From NCBI GenBank assembly GCA_947247005.1, contig OX365955.1, forward strand, positions 34,637,822 through 34,701,821: a stretch of 64,000 nucleotides of DNA. The letters are read 5' to 3'. This document shows, in pieces, positions 24,736-36,038 of the stretch (position 1 is the first letter of the stretch; each line of letters starts with the position of its first letter). This DNA comes from Spisula solida. Its lineage: Eukaryota; Mollusca; Bivalvia; Venerida; Mactridae. Made by a program: the position numbers and the translations under genes. Below the pieces are notes generated by a model. The model was not told the DNA's origin. It ran no database searches and was given only the letters and a program-made list of their open reading frames with translations.

Positions 24736-25330
24736 TATGCCCCCGCCATTTCATGGCGAAAGGGCATATAGTGTTCACCCTGTCCGTGTGTGTGTGTATG
24801 TGTGTGGGGGGGAGGGTGTGTGTGTTCGAAAATTGTGACATCGTGTCCGCTCTGTAACTTCGTCATTTCTTATTGAAAATTAATAATATTTGGTACAAAT
24901 GTTCATCACATCAAGACAATGTGTCATGCACAAAGCCCAGGTCCCTAGCTCAAAGGTCAAGGTCACACTTAGAGGTCAAAGGTTAAAAGGCTGAAATAGG
25001 CATGTGATTCGTGTCCGCTCTGTAACTTTGTCATTTCTTATTGGATATATTTATAATATTTGGTACAAATGTTCACCACATCAAGACGATGTGCCATGTG
25101 CAAAACCCAGGTCTCTTACTTAAAGGTCAAGGCCACACTTAGAGATCAAAAGTTAAAATTCTCAAATAGGCATGTGATTCATGTCCACTATGTAACTATT
25201 ACATTTCTTATTTTATATTTATATTACTTGCCACAAATGTTCACATCATCAAGACGAGGTGTTATGCGCAAGACCCAGGTCCCTAACGCAAAGGTCAAGG
25301 TCATACTTAGAGATTAAAAGGCACAAACAT
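24736..25330 (+). mobile_element. Hairpin-ended tandem-core element, ATGCCCCC family
   Basis: It starts with the hairpin TATGCCCccGCCATttcATGGCgaaaGGGCATA (24736-24768; paired bases in capitals). A (GT)n/(G)n microsatellite follows at 24786-24828. About three units of about 169 bp come next, marked by GTGTCCGCTCTGTAACT, TTTGGTACAAATGTTCA and CAAAGGTCAAGGTCACACTT. The architecture (terminal hairpin, simple repeat, tandem core) parallels the pearl-like elements, but the sequence is unrelated. The right end is indistinct. Confidence 0.7.
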
Positions 25331-26219
25331 ACAATTCTTGTCTGCTTTGTTTTTATGTTATTTCGTTCTGGATTTTAAAATTACTTGGTTACATTCGCAT
25401 TCTGACTACCGATTAATGAGTTCATGCCAATATATCTACTGCTTTTGATGAAATTTATTACCAATTAGCACAGCACTTGAAATGATAAGAATAGACGTCC
25501 TAATTACTGCACATCTTTCATTATGGAAGTGCTGAGTGAACATTTATGCATGCTAGAAATTGCTGGTAAACTACAATAATTAAAGCTTTCAATCCAAACT
25601 TTTACGAGTAGAGTGTAGATTTCAAGCATTAATAAATTTGTATTAGACTGGCACAATACCTTGTATTTTTGTCAACTATTTATTATAATAGCTTGTTCAT
25701 ATGTAATGTATCAAATTTTCAATTGATTACTTATAATTTGTAGCTTTAAATACATAAAATAAAACATGAACTAACTTAAGTCATTGACTTATAAAACATT
25801 GTTTTTAATCCTGTAAGACAAGAAATAATTAATCCATTCAACTAATTATCACTCGTTTCGGCATTCTTTTTAAACTTTGGTCAATTTGGGATGCACAGAC
25901 AAAAAAAAGTCTTTTACACGCTTTTCCCTCGTTTTCCATTAGCAAAATATTCTATGTTCCACAGTATGTAAGCATCAAAATATTTCTAAGTGTTTTACAG
26001 TGTTTTTCCATACCTAAAATTGCCTAAGTATAAATTTCCAGAGATTTCCCTACTTTTCCCTGTCTGATCATGTTATTCAATGAGGGCAAACTAGGGAAAA
26101 GTGTGGAAAATATATTTTTCCAGATATTTACATATTTTTCCCTAGCCTTTTACAGGGATTTCCCTGTAAAAACAGGGAAAAGAGTGGAGAAGGAGGGAGG
26201 ATTTACAGACGGGATTCTA
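25331..26219. other. Unassigned interval with TTTCCC-rich segment
   Basis: Mostly AT-rich unique sequence. From 25915 to 26200 it is enriched in TTTTCCCT/AGGGAAAA words on both strands (TTTTACAGGGATTTCCCTGT near 26147), giving local inverted pairing. No gene is seen. Confidence 0.4.
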
Positions 26220-26229
26220 GATTTATCAA

Positions 26230-26596
26230 TTTTTTTATCCAATTAAACCCATTTGAAGGCGGGGCTTGATTTTGACAGCTTTTTATCAATTATAATATTG
26301 TTTCTACAAGTAGGTGTCACTCGATAATCTGCTAATTGGCGGATTATACAACGACGGGTGGTCTGTCGGCTTGTCTGATGTTTAGATGACACGCACGCAC
26401 TGTTAGTGCAGATTTCCTGCAGTCATAAAATACGCTCGAGGCAATAATAAAGCATTTGCTATATGAAATTATGATTTTTGAACACTTGAGTGACACACAG
26501 GCCAATTTTATCGAGGGTCAAGATGACGCACGATGCAGAATTTCCAAGCGTCAAAAGTGTGTCATTTTCGAAATTCATGCGACAAAACCCGTACTC
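26230..26596 (+). mobile_element. CAGGGCTTTCA hAT-like element, fragment split by minisatellite element
   Basis: It aligns with 45730-46100 (shared ATTATAATATTGTTTCTACA, GACGGGTGGTCTGTC, AACCCGTA). The terminal part continues after the insertion at 29194-29214 (GGGTCAAATGAAAGCCCTG). A plus frame from about 26465 (YEIMIFEHLSDTQANFIEGQ) matches the same frame in the two other copies. The far end of the element is not present. Confidence 0.75.
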
Positions 26597-26639
26597 CCGG
26601 TGTAACAGGCCCCGTCTTCCCCCAGTCAGTTTTATCCCC

Positions 26640-28860
26640 CGGATTTTTTTTGTTATGGAGATGGGGAAGAAGAGGCCTTGTCTATTTTATCCCCCACCTG
26701 AGTATAATTATCATGGAGATGGGGGAAGGAATAGACTGGTCTAATTGATCAATAATTAATACAGAGGTGGGGGAAGAAGAGACCTGGTCTATTTTATCCC
26801 CCACCTAAGTATAATTAATACAGAGGTGGGGGGGGGGAGAAGAGGCCTAGTCTATGTTATCCCCCACCTAAGTATAATTAATACAGGGATGTGGGAAGAA
26901 GAGGCCTAGTCTACTTTATCCCCCACCTAACTATAATTATTATGGAGATGGGGGAAGAAGAGGCCTGGTCTATTTTATCCCCCACCTAAGTATAATTAAT
27001 ACAGAGGTGGGGGAGAAGAGGCCTAGTCTATGTTATCCCCCACCTAAGTATAATTAATAAAGGGATGTGGGAAGAAGAGGCATAGTCTACTTTATCCCCC
27101 ACCTAACTATTCTTAATACAGAGATGGGGAAAGAAGAGGCCTAGTCTACTTTATCCCCCACCTGATTATAATTAATACAGGGGTGGGGGAAGAAGAGGCC
27201 TAGTCTACTTTATCCCCCACCTAACTCTTCTTAATACAGAGATGGGGGAAGAAGAGGCCTAGTCTACTTTATCCCCCACTTGACTATAGTTAATACAGAC
27301 GTGGGGGAAGAAGAGGCCTAGTCTACTTTATCCCCCACCTAAATAATCTTAATACTGAGGTCGCGGAAGAAGAGGCCTAGTCTATTTTATCCCCCACCTG
27401 ACTGAAATTAATACAAAGTTGGGGGAAGACGAGGCCTAGTCTTTTTTATCCCCCACCTGACTATAATTATTATGGAGATGGGGGAAGAAGAGGCCTGGTC
27501 TATTTTATCCCCCACCTAAGTATGATTAATACAGAGGTGGGGGAGAAGAGGCCTAGTCTATGTTATCCCCCACATAAGTATAATTAATACAGGGATGTGG
27601 GAAGAAGAGGCCTAGTCTACTTTATCCCCCACCTAACTATTCTTAATACAGAGATGGGGGAAAGAAGAGGCTTAGTCTACTTTATCCCCCACCTGATTAT
27701 AACTAATACAGGGGTGGGGGAAGAAGAGGCCTAGTCTACTTTATCCCCCACCTGAGTATAATTAATACAGACGTGGGGGGGGGGGGAGAAGAGGCCTAGT
27801 CTATTTTATCCCCAACCTAAGTATAATTAATACAGGGATGTGGGAAGAAGAGGCCTAGTCTACTTTATCCCCCACCTAACTATTCTTAATACAGAGATGG
27901 GGGAAGACGAGGCCTAGTCTACTTTATCCCCCACCTGATTTTAATTAATACAGAGGTGGGGGAAGAAGAGGCCTAGTCTACTTTATCCCCCACCTAAATG
28001 CCTAGTCTATTTTATCCCCCACCTGACTGTAATTAATACAAAGTTGGGGGAAGACGAGGCCTAGTCTTTTTTATCCCCCACCTGACTATAATTATTATGA
28101 AGATGGGGGAAGAAGTGGCCTTGTCTATTTTATCCCCCACCTAAGTATAATTAATACAGAGGTGGGGGAGAAGAGGCCTAGTCTATGTTATCCCCCACAT
28201 AAGTATAATTAATACAGGGATGTGGGAAGAAGAGGCCTAGTCTACTTTATCCCCCACCTAACTATTCTTAATACAGAGATGGGGAAAGAAGAGGCTTAGT
28301 CTACTTTATCCCCCACCTGATTATAATTAATACAGGGGTGGGGGAAGAAGAGGCCTAGTCTACTTTATCCCCCACATGAGTATAATTAATACAGAGGTGG
28401 GGGGGAGAAGAGGCCTAGTCTATTTTATCCCCAACCTGAGTATAATTAATACAGGGATGTGGGAAGAAGAGGCCTAGTCTACTTTATCCCCCACCTGATT
28501 TTAATTAATACAGAGGTGGGGGAAGAAGAGGCCTAGTCTACTTTATCCCCACCTAACTATTCTTAATACAGAGGTGGGGGAAGAAGAGGCCTAGTCTACT
28601 TTATCCCCCACCTAACTATTCTTAATACAGAGGTGGGGGAAGAAGTAGCCTAGTCTACTTTATCCCCGACTTGACTATAATTAATACAGAGGTGGGGGAA
28701 GAAGAGGCCTAGTCTACTTTATCCCCCACCTAAATATTCTTCATACTGAGGTGGGGGAAGAAGTGGCCTAGTCCATTTTATCCCCCACCTGACTATAATA
28801 AATACAGAGGTGGGGGAAGAAAAGGTCTTTTTCTTCCCCACCCTTATATTAATAATACTC
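26640..28860. repeat. 59-bp tandem array, roughly 38 units, each a hairpin
   Basis: Successive GAGGTGGGGG starts at 28571, 28630 and 28689 give a 59-bp period. The unit is GAGGTGGGGGAAGAAGAGGC, CTAGTCTACTTTATCCCCCA, CCTAACTATTCTTAATACA. AGGTGGGGGA and TCCCCCACCT are perfect 10-bp inverted arms inside each unit. Variants (TATAATTAAT, GGGATGTGGG, GGAGATGGGG) recur in fixed order, giving higher-order blocks around 26937, 27469 and 28088. Confidence 0.95.
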
Positions 28861-29088
28861 AGATGGGGATAAAAAAGACCAAATTACGGCAATAATGAAC
28901 AAAATTTATCGATTAAATCAATTCATTTTTTTTTCACTTCAAAAACAAAAACACAGGCCATATTTACTATTATTTCATGTTTCTCACTAACATTTATTAA
29001 TTCACAAATATGATTTTTAGCACATTAAAAAAAAAATTTTTAGGTGGGGGAAGAAAAGGCCTGGGGTGGGGGAAGAAGAGGCCTAGGG

Positions 29089-29158
29089 GGGGATAAACCG
29101 GGCCGGCCCGGTTTATCCCCGGGGGATAAACTGGGCCGGCCCGGTTTATCCCCCGGGG
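29089..29158. repeat. Pair of long GC-rich palindromes
   Basis: 29089-29120 is a perfect 32-bp palindrome with half GGGGATAAACCGGGCC. 29117-29158 is a second palindrome of 42 bp with one G/T mismatch pair, overlapping the first by four bases. Both centre on GGGCCGGCCC. They sit just inside the right terminus of the minisatellite element and could extrude as cruciforms. Confidence 0.95.
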
Positions 29159-29214
29159 GATAAACTGGGCGGGGGATAAAATTGACCGTTACACCGGGTC
29201 AAATGAAAGCCCTG

Positions 29215-29932
29215 GGTCTGTAATTGTTGTAATCGAGTGGCCAGACCAACGAACATTTTACAAAAGTGGCGTGATTTAGTGACATTTTTGTGTATTTCTG
29301 ACTCATTTTAGACCCTAGAGTCTAACTGATTTGTGCTGCTTGCAGATAAATCATCTTTCTATCGACTGCAAAAGGTTTTCCACGATATCTTTGTTGAAGT
29401 GTGTGTACTGCGTTGAAATAAAAGACCACTAACACACAGTCGATGTGTCCCTTTACTATACATACTGATATAAGCATAGGCAGTCAGCACGTACCCAAAT
29501 ACTACCCCGGCCAAATCAGATTTTACCACTGTTTACTGTGTATGACAGGTTACTTACAATATTTCTGATTATAAAAGTGCCTGTCACATTTGTAGCCGTG
29601 TAGGTTTATTATTCATCGAAATGTTATATTACGGGTATCAGCGTGTAGCTACTATATTTTACTTTCAGGCTATATCAACACTTTAGTCCTTAAATACACA
29701 CCCTTTACACACCGAACGTCAGAATCAAGAATACAACTCCTTAATTAGGTCGCTAACTAAGACGTTCAGCAAACCCAGATTTTTACGCTTGTAAACGTGA
29801 ATTTTGCCTTGAAACAGAATGTATGCTTCACAAACGGGCCTAGCTAGTCATCCTTTCAGTTAGTACAACTAAATAATTTACCTCACATGCAGGGCTTTCA
29901 TTTGACCCGGGACTACGGGTTTTGACGCACAA
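29215..29932. other. Unassigned interval ending in a hAT-terminus fragment
   Basis: 29590-29720 matches, in inverted orientation, 33190-33300 (shared TGTGTATTTAAGGACTAAA on the other strand). About 29462-29510 matches, inverted, 36150-36180 (GGGTACGTGCTG.CTGCCTAT). 29888-29932 is a short fragment of the CAGGGCTTTCA terminus. No gene is seen. Confidence 0.55.
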
Positions 29933-29997
29933 ATGAGCTAAAAAGAAACAACAAAGTTATTTTATGAAAGGCCTAGAACTAGAACAAGTAGAACACA

Positions 29998-30290
29998 AAC
30001 CTGGGAGTCGAACTTAGCAACAACCTGAAATTCAACCACCACATAAACAACATCACCAAGAGGGCATCAAGTGTCTTGGGTTTCCTGAAATGGAATCTTA
30101 AACACTGCCCAACCAAAGTAAAGGAGCATACCAGAGTCTCGTCTGCCTGAAACTGGAATTATCATCACCAGTCTGGAGCCCACATCAAGACCAAAAAGGA
30201 CAGATCAAACAGATTGAACAAGTTCAGCGCAATGCAGCCCGCTTTGTACTTAATCAACCATATAATCCACATAATCCTACCATCAATGCC
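29998..30290 (+). pseudogene. Non-LTR RT C-terminal fragment (jockey/CR1 group)
   Basis: The frame reads NLGVELSNNLKFNHHINNIT then KRASSVLGFLKWNLKHCPTK, the standard segment just after the RT palm in jockey/CR1-group elements. It hits a stop near 30149. It resumes one frame over as KLELSSPVWSPHQ then QIEQVQRNAARFVLNQ, the conserved thumb region. There is no catalytic core, so this is a short, frameshifted remnant. An inverted copy is at 46170-46462 with the same flanks. Confidence 0.8.
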
Positions 30291-30336
30291 ACCGCGTTTC
30301 CACCGTGTTGTCACCGTGGCAATGGTCACGGTGGGT

Positions 30337-31748
30337 TGCAGGGCTTTCATTTGACCCGGGACTACGGGTTTTGATGCAGGAATTTCGAAAATGACCCAAT
30401 TTTGACGCTCAGAAATTCTACATCGTGCGTCATTTTGACCCTCGATAAAATTGGCCTGTGCGTCATCCAAATGTTCAAAAATCAGAATTTCATATGGCAA
30501 ATGCATTATTGCTGCCTCGAGCGTATATGCTGACCCCCGGAAATCTGAATTAACAGTCTGTTTGTGTCATTTAAACATAAAACGAGCCGACAGACCACCC
30601 GTCGTCGTAATCCGCCAATTAGCTGGTTATCGAGTGACACCTACCGCGCTTGTAGAAACAATATTATAATTGATAAAAAAAGTTGTAAAAATTAAACCCC
30701 GCCTCCAAATTGATTTAATTGGATAAAACTTGGTACTAAATTATTAAATTAATATGCTTACATATGCGCACGTGTGCGTTGATTTTGTTACGACTGACAA
30801 GTAATTAAAGTCAGTCACAAATTGTTGATCCGTGAAAGCGGCGACTTAAACGATAATCCAGAGGTCTACATGAAATTTTAAATCTCATCAGTGCACATCA
30901 TTTACGCTAAAAATTATTTTAAAAGTGAAACACAATGCATATTTGACTTGCTAGAATCAATGAGAATATGCCAATACATATTTACACGTCACGTGACTTC
31001 GTGTGTTCTGCAAATACGAATGTAAACAGTTATGACGATGACAGCGCTGGTATATTATGAGCTTTTAAGACATTCTACGGGTATTTAGCGTATCTATAAA
31101 AGTTTAAATGCATTAATAACGACAAATGGTCAACAGTACGAAGTCATGGATAATTGTGAGTAGCGCAATTTCGGGTAATCACGTATTTTCGGATAAGTTT
31201 GTTTTAGGCCGAATATTGGCTACTCACTGGTAAATAAGCACAGTACACAAGTTTAGTATAATGTCATTCATTGATTAGTATGATATTTAAGCTTTTAAAT
31301 ACAAAATACATTGCATATCAAGCCTATAAAAATAATTGATATGCCACCAGAGAAACACTTTTTTCTGTTGGATTTTTAATTTAGTACCCTACTACCCTGG
31401 TAAGAATGATTTAACATTGTCATATTATGTGAAGTACAATAGTACTGTAGATAACTTGATTGTCCAGGGAAAGTCCTCAAAGAATAAGAAGTTGTTGAAC
31501 ATCAATTAATAATACAGTACATGCAAATACATGACTAGCACACTATACTAATCATAATTTAAAATTATGATAGATATATGGAATAGACAAAACAAAGATG
31601 CAAATTACCGGGAAGGTTATAATACAAAATAATTCGACCGATTAAGTATTTTGACTCTTGGAATTTTGGGGTCAAGAGTCATTTTGACTCTTGGAAATTA
31701 GGGGTCAAGAGTCATGACTCTTGGGTTTTGAAACCTAGTGAAAGCCCT
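30337..31748 (-). mobile_element. CAGGGCTTTCA hAT-like element, copy 1 (inverted)
   Basis: The ends are CAGGGCTTTCATTTGACCC at the left and ...CCTAGTGAAAGCCCTG at the right. Both read CAGGGCTTTCA inward, a hAT-like terminus. The copy matches 44752-46110 in reverse along its length. Near the right end, 31640-31730 carries a tandem pair of units, each itself an inverted repeat (TGACTCTTGG...GTCAAGAGTCA); the other copy has one unit. No target duplication is visible because this copy lies in a duplicated block. A reverse-strand frame near 30345-30506 is shared by all copies. Confidence 0.75.
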
Positions 31749-31795
31749 GACATGCCAATTAAACATCGCAATATTTCACTAGATCGATAATTAAA

Positions 31796-32978
31796 ACAAG
31801 AGGGCCCAAAGGGCCATAGGTCGCTCACCTGTCCTAGTAGTTCATGCACCCCTAATGGTAGCCTCTATTGCATGTACAAGGTTTTCATATTGTCTTATGC
31901 TTTATAGTGTACATCACATTTAGACCCAATGACATATTGAAGTGATTGGACCTTGTGACCTAGTTTTTGACCCCGGATGACCCAATATTATCCTTGATCT
32001 GGATTTTTTGAGATGATCATTGTGACCAAGTTTCATAAAGATTAGACCAAAATTGTGACCTCTAGTGACTACACAAGGTTTTTCTATGATTTGACCTTGT
32101 GACCTAGTTTTTGACCCCATATGACCCAATATCAAACTTGACTTAGATTTTGTTGAGATGATCATTGTGAACAAGTTTCATAAATATTCGGCCAAAATTG
32201 TGACCTCTAGTGACTACACAAGGTTTTTCTATGATTAGACCTTGTGACCTTGCTTTTTACCCCGGATGACCCAATATCGAACTTGACCTAGATTTTGTTG
32301 AAATGATTATTGTGAGTAAGTTTCATAAAGATTGGTAAAAAATTGTGACCCCATATGACCCAATATCAAACTTGACTTAGATTTTGTTGAGATGATCATT
32401 GTGAACAAGTTTCATAAATATTCGGCCAAAATTGTGACCTCTAGTGACTACACAAGGTTTTTCTATGATTTGACCTTGTGACCTAGTTTTTGACCCCGGA
32501 TGACCCAATATCGAACTTGACCTAGATTTTGTTGAAATTATTATTGTGAGTAAGTTTCATAAAGATTGGTTAAAAATTGTGACCTCAATAAACTACACAA
32601 GGTTTTTCTATGATTTGACCTTGTAACCTTGCTTTTAACCCCGGATGACCCAATATCGAACTTGACCTAGATTTTGTTGAGATGATCATTGTGTACAAGT
32701 TTCATAAGATTAGGTCAAAATTGTGACCTCTAGTGACTACACAAGGTTTTTCTATGATTTGACCTTGTGACCTAGTTTTTGACCCCAGATGACCCAATAT
32801 CGAACTTGACCTAGATTTTGTTGAGATGATCATTGTGACCAAGTTTCATAATGATTAAGCAAAAACTGTGACCTCTAGTGTCTACACAAGTAATTGTGGA
32901 CGGACGACAGACGACGGACGGACGACGGACGAAGAGTGATCACAAAAGCTCACTCTGTCACTTTGTGACAGGTGAGCT
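31796..32978 (+). mobile_element. Pearl/HINE-like element E
   Basis: Complete copy. Left ACAAGAGGGCCCAAAGGGCC is followed by a unique segment (CCTAATGGTAGCCTCTATTG, ACATCACATTTAGACCCAAT) also found in F, H and, in part, J. About seven units of about 144 bp follow, including a local duplication of a unit pair (32090-32330 versus 32345-32570). GGACGACAGACGACGGACGG microsatellite, hairpin and AGGTGAGCT close it. Confidence 0.87.
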
Positions 32979-33305
32979 AAAAAATGTACGAAATTCGCCA
33001 CCGTCAATTTCTATTTCTATTTAATATTCCGATAACCTTTCGACCTCAACAGATTTCGAAGCAATCGTTTGATTGGCTAGACTGTGTGTCGCGTCATTCA
33101 TAGTTGTTCAATCGTGAAAGCTCGGCCATTTCCGTTTGTTTCCGGTGTATATACTGAACTTGTTAATTGATGACCAAACCAATTCGCGATTCTGACTTAT
33201 ATCGTGTTAAGGGTGTGTATTTAAGGACTAAACTGTTTATATATCCGGAAAGTAAAATATCTTCGCTACACGATGATACCCGTAAGATAGCATTTGAGTG
33301 AATAA

Positions 33306-36035
33306 GGCCTAAAAAAAGAGGTTTGTTTCCGGTTACCCAACCGACCGTGTATTTTAACCCCCGACTCAAAAGTTTTTATGTACGAAAATCGGCAACACGT
33401 AATTAAGCGTATTTTGACGCTTACTTTTTTAATTAGACGCATAAAATTACCGATCTACGACTTTTCAGGACGCGTCGTTTTTCTATCGCACGCGTTTGAC
33501 ATTGGGTCATAAATTCGTCGCATACGCTGTATTCTATCACCAACATCAGTTGTTTCGAGTAATTGACAGACGAGTTAATTACCCGTTAACCAATCAGCGT
33601 TCACAAGTCAGCATCAGGAACATTTGATTGACGCGTCGCGATAATCTTGAGTAAAGCCATATATTGTTTTATTACAAACCGTTATGTAAACATGTACGCT
33701 TTAATTGATCTATCGATTCAACTATCCAATTTATTTGATTGCCGTCTGATGATTATTATAATTACGATATTTGTCGTACTTGGTAATCGTTATTTTTGTA
33801 TACGCATATTAATTTTGAAAACATAGAAATGATGACTCATAAGTCAAAATGAATGTATCTACAATTTGCAGTGCAAATATCGAGTTTTCAAGGAATATAT
33901 ACCTTGTAATTCATATTCTGTGTAATTCATATTCCGTGCATTAAATTCCCAGATAAAACATATCACAACAATCCACCAAACTTATGCCAAAATGTGAGTC
34001 GTCAGTTTCATCAAACACGTGAGTGGCGTCAATCTACGCTAAGGACCTTTGATGTAACCGACGCGCGGTTCACTTCAAAGACTTGGTGGTCTTTGATCGT
34101 GCGGCATGCGAATTTTGTCCTGTAAATTGTGTTCGATATACGTGTGTTAAATTTAAGAAATTGTTACCGATCGGAATGATGCAGCGGACATTTTTTCTGC
34201 ATATTACAGAGAATGATTTGGTCACTCGCGAACATTAAAACCGTGTAATTGGTGAGTTTTTAACAAATTTAATGCCATTCAAATATTAGCATACGTATAG
34301 ACGATAGAGACTACGGAAACGGTGCACTATGGTTTTTACCATGTAAACAAACGATGAAGCATGGCAAGTTCATTGATAGCCGTTAGATTGAACAAATGCC
34401 GATACATTTGTATACATTTCACACTATTAATAGCAATGCAAAATGATTTTTATCTTAACATTAAATATGAAAAAATATATATTGTTTAAATAGAACAATC
34501 ATTTCTGATATTAAAAGTGAAATAAATAGTAAAAAATCTTTGTTCAAACTAAAGTTATGATGTTTTTCCCAAGTCCACTATTCGGCATTCGAAATTCACT
34601 TCATCTAAAAAATCACAAAATCCTGACCCAACTAAATATCTCATAAGTGTATTGACACATTGCTTTGATACTTTGCATACTTGATTACCATCATAACCCC
34701 AACCCCTACACAGGGGTAGGTAACTCTATCCCGCTTTGAAATTGTTGAAATTATGTCCCCTTATGGACTTAGAAATGCAAATGTAAAAACATTTTTAACC
34801 TCCAATATCTTCAAAGTGCATTGACATTTTGCATACTTATTCACCATTATGAACAAATCCCTAAACAGGGGTAGGTAACTTTATCAAGCATTTTCCCGCA
34901 ATATCTCCCTTTTCCGAATTAGACACCACAACCTCTACACAGCAGAGGGTAATGTTGCTGATAGAAGCATTTTGTTTTGAATATTATAATTATTGTACTT
35001 TCCTAGCATGGTACTGCGAATAGTGAAGCATGCTGTTCGAAGACAGCTCTTGTTGATTGTTTTAAACTGCCTTTATCAACCAATATTCAACTTTGCCGTG
35101 CCATTCAAAAACTTTAAAAACAATTTGATTTTGTTATAAACATTATATTTTCTGAGCCCCTAGTAGCTAAAACACCTGTCTTAACAAAAATCAACATTAT
35201 TTTGCATGAGTACGAAAATATTGAGTACGAACCTTAATGGGTACGAATATATTTGGGACGAACTTACTCAATATCTATACAGTGATTTCAGACCAAAAAC
35301 TGTAAGTTTGGATATATTTTGTGTGTTATAAACATTAAAATATGAACTCTCATCATTAGCTATCAGAACTTGAAGTGACCATCCACTTTTAAACTGAATA
35401 TTTACGACGTATTTATACTCTACTTTTACTCTGCCGCCATCTTGGATTTTATGACATGAGGTTAGAATATTTTGAAATTTTAGCATATTCCCGTTGTTTT
35501 CTTTCAAAAATCGCATTTGATAGTTTAATTGACACTTTGCTGCATAAGAAAATCCAAAATAATCACGCGTAATCGGCCGGATTGTACAAAATATTATTTT
35601 ATGAAATTTTCGTAAATATTTTTCGGGCCGATCGCGAGCGTATTTCTCAGTATTTAGCACGTTTCCCACATATTACATCATCTATCTAACTGTCAAAAGC
35701 ATTTTGGTTCCCTGTTTCGATTGTTTTATAGCTTTAAAAGACCGTAATAAAAGGCTACTATTCTTGGGTCAGGTTTGAGGTAAAATGAATATTCATGAGA
35801 TTTGCCAAGGGAAGTTACTCCTCATTTACTTGGCATCGCTACTATTAACACCCAACAAATAATAACATTTAAAAGCATGGTGCAGGAACAGGAGTATACA
35901 AATTCTTTGATTCTGATGGTCAATATCAATACTGCCAGTAGTGTTGACTAAAAAAAAAAAAAATTAAAAATCGACCTACCGACCCATGTTTTTTTGGGCA
36001 TGTAACCAGAAACAAACCTCTTTTTTTTTTAGCCC
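33306..36035 (-). mobile_element. PIF/Harbinger-like element, copy 2, with nested insertion
   Basis: TAA flanks both ends (33303-33305, 36036-36038). Termini are GGCCTAAAAAAAGAGGTTTG at the left and AACCTCTTTTTTTTTTAGCCC at the right. A 3-bp TAA duplication with GG..C termini fits PIF/Harbinger. It is the inverse of 6893-8218; removing the insertion at 34431-35841 leaves about 1,319 bp, against 1,326 bp. 33306-33540 keeps the open frame RPCILTPDSKVFMYENRQ seen on the reverse strand of copy 1. Function unknown. Confidence 0.8.
34431..35841. mobile_element. 1.4-kb insertion inside Harbinger-like copy 2
   Basis: Copy 1 of the host element (near 7066-7072) gives the empty site ACTATTAACACC. Here ACTATTAA is present on both sides (34423-34430, 35841-35848). 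The inserted sequence starts TAGCAATGC and ends GCATCGCTA, counting the shared A. An 8-bp duplication suggests hAT. It contains a fragment with ACAGGGGTAGGTAACTCTAT (34705-35055), related to 60305-60540, and a reverse frame (35268-35669) without a recognisable domain. Confidence 0.75.
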
Positions 36036-36038
36036 TAA

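Larger units (their letters stand above)
26601..29193. mobile_element. 2.6-kb element filled by a hairpin minisatellite
   Basis: The insertion is defined by an empty site. Related copies read AGTCCCGGGTCAAATG (about 30350-30366 reversed, and 46093-46108). Here CCGG is duplicated (26597-26600, 29194-29197), with TGTAACAGG at the left and its inverse CCGTTACA at the right. Further inverted similarity is TTTTATCCCCC against GGGGGATAAAA. The interior is almost entirely the 59-bp array, then a T/A-rich stretch (28880-29040), then palindromes. A 4-bp duplication and 8-bp termini suggest a DNA transposon, but I cannot name the superfamily. Confidence 0.75.

Noticed and set aside
26640..28860. 59-bp palindromic repeats considered as CRISPR or a replication-origin iteron array
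   Set aside because: No spacer diversity, no cas or replication genes, and the array sits inside inverted ends of a mobile element.
30165..30506. 113-residue gene also found at 45953-46294
   Set aside because: Joins a transposon terminus to the antisense of an RT fragment; recurrence is due to segmental duplication. Only the terminus portion is kept as a finding.
35268..35669. 133-residue reverse-strand gene
   Set aside because: Lies in a transposon insertion, has no recognisable domain and low-complexity AT-rich codons.
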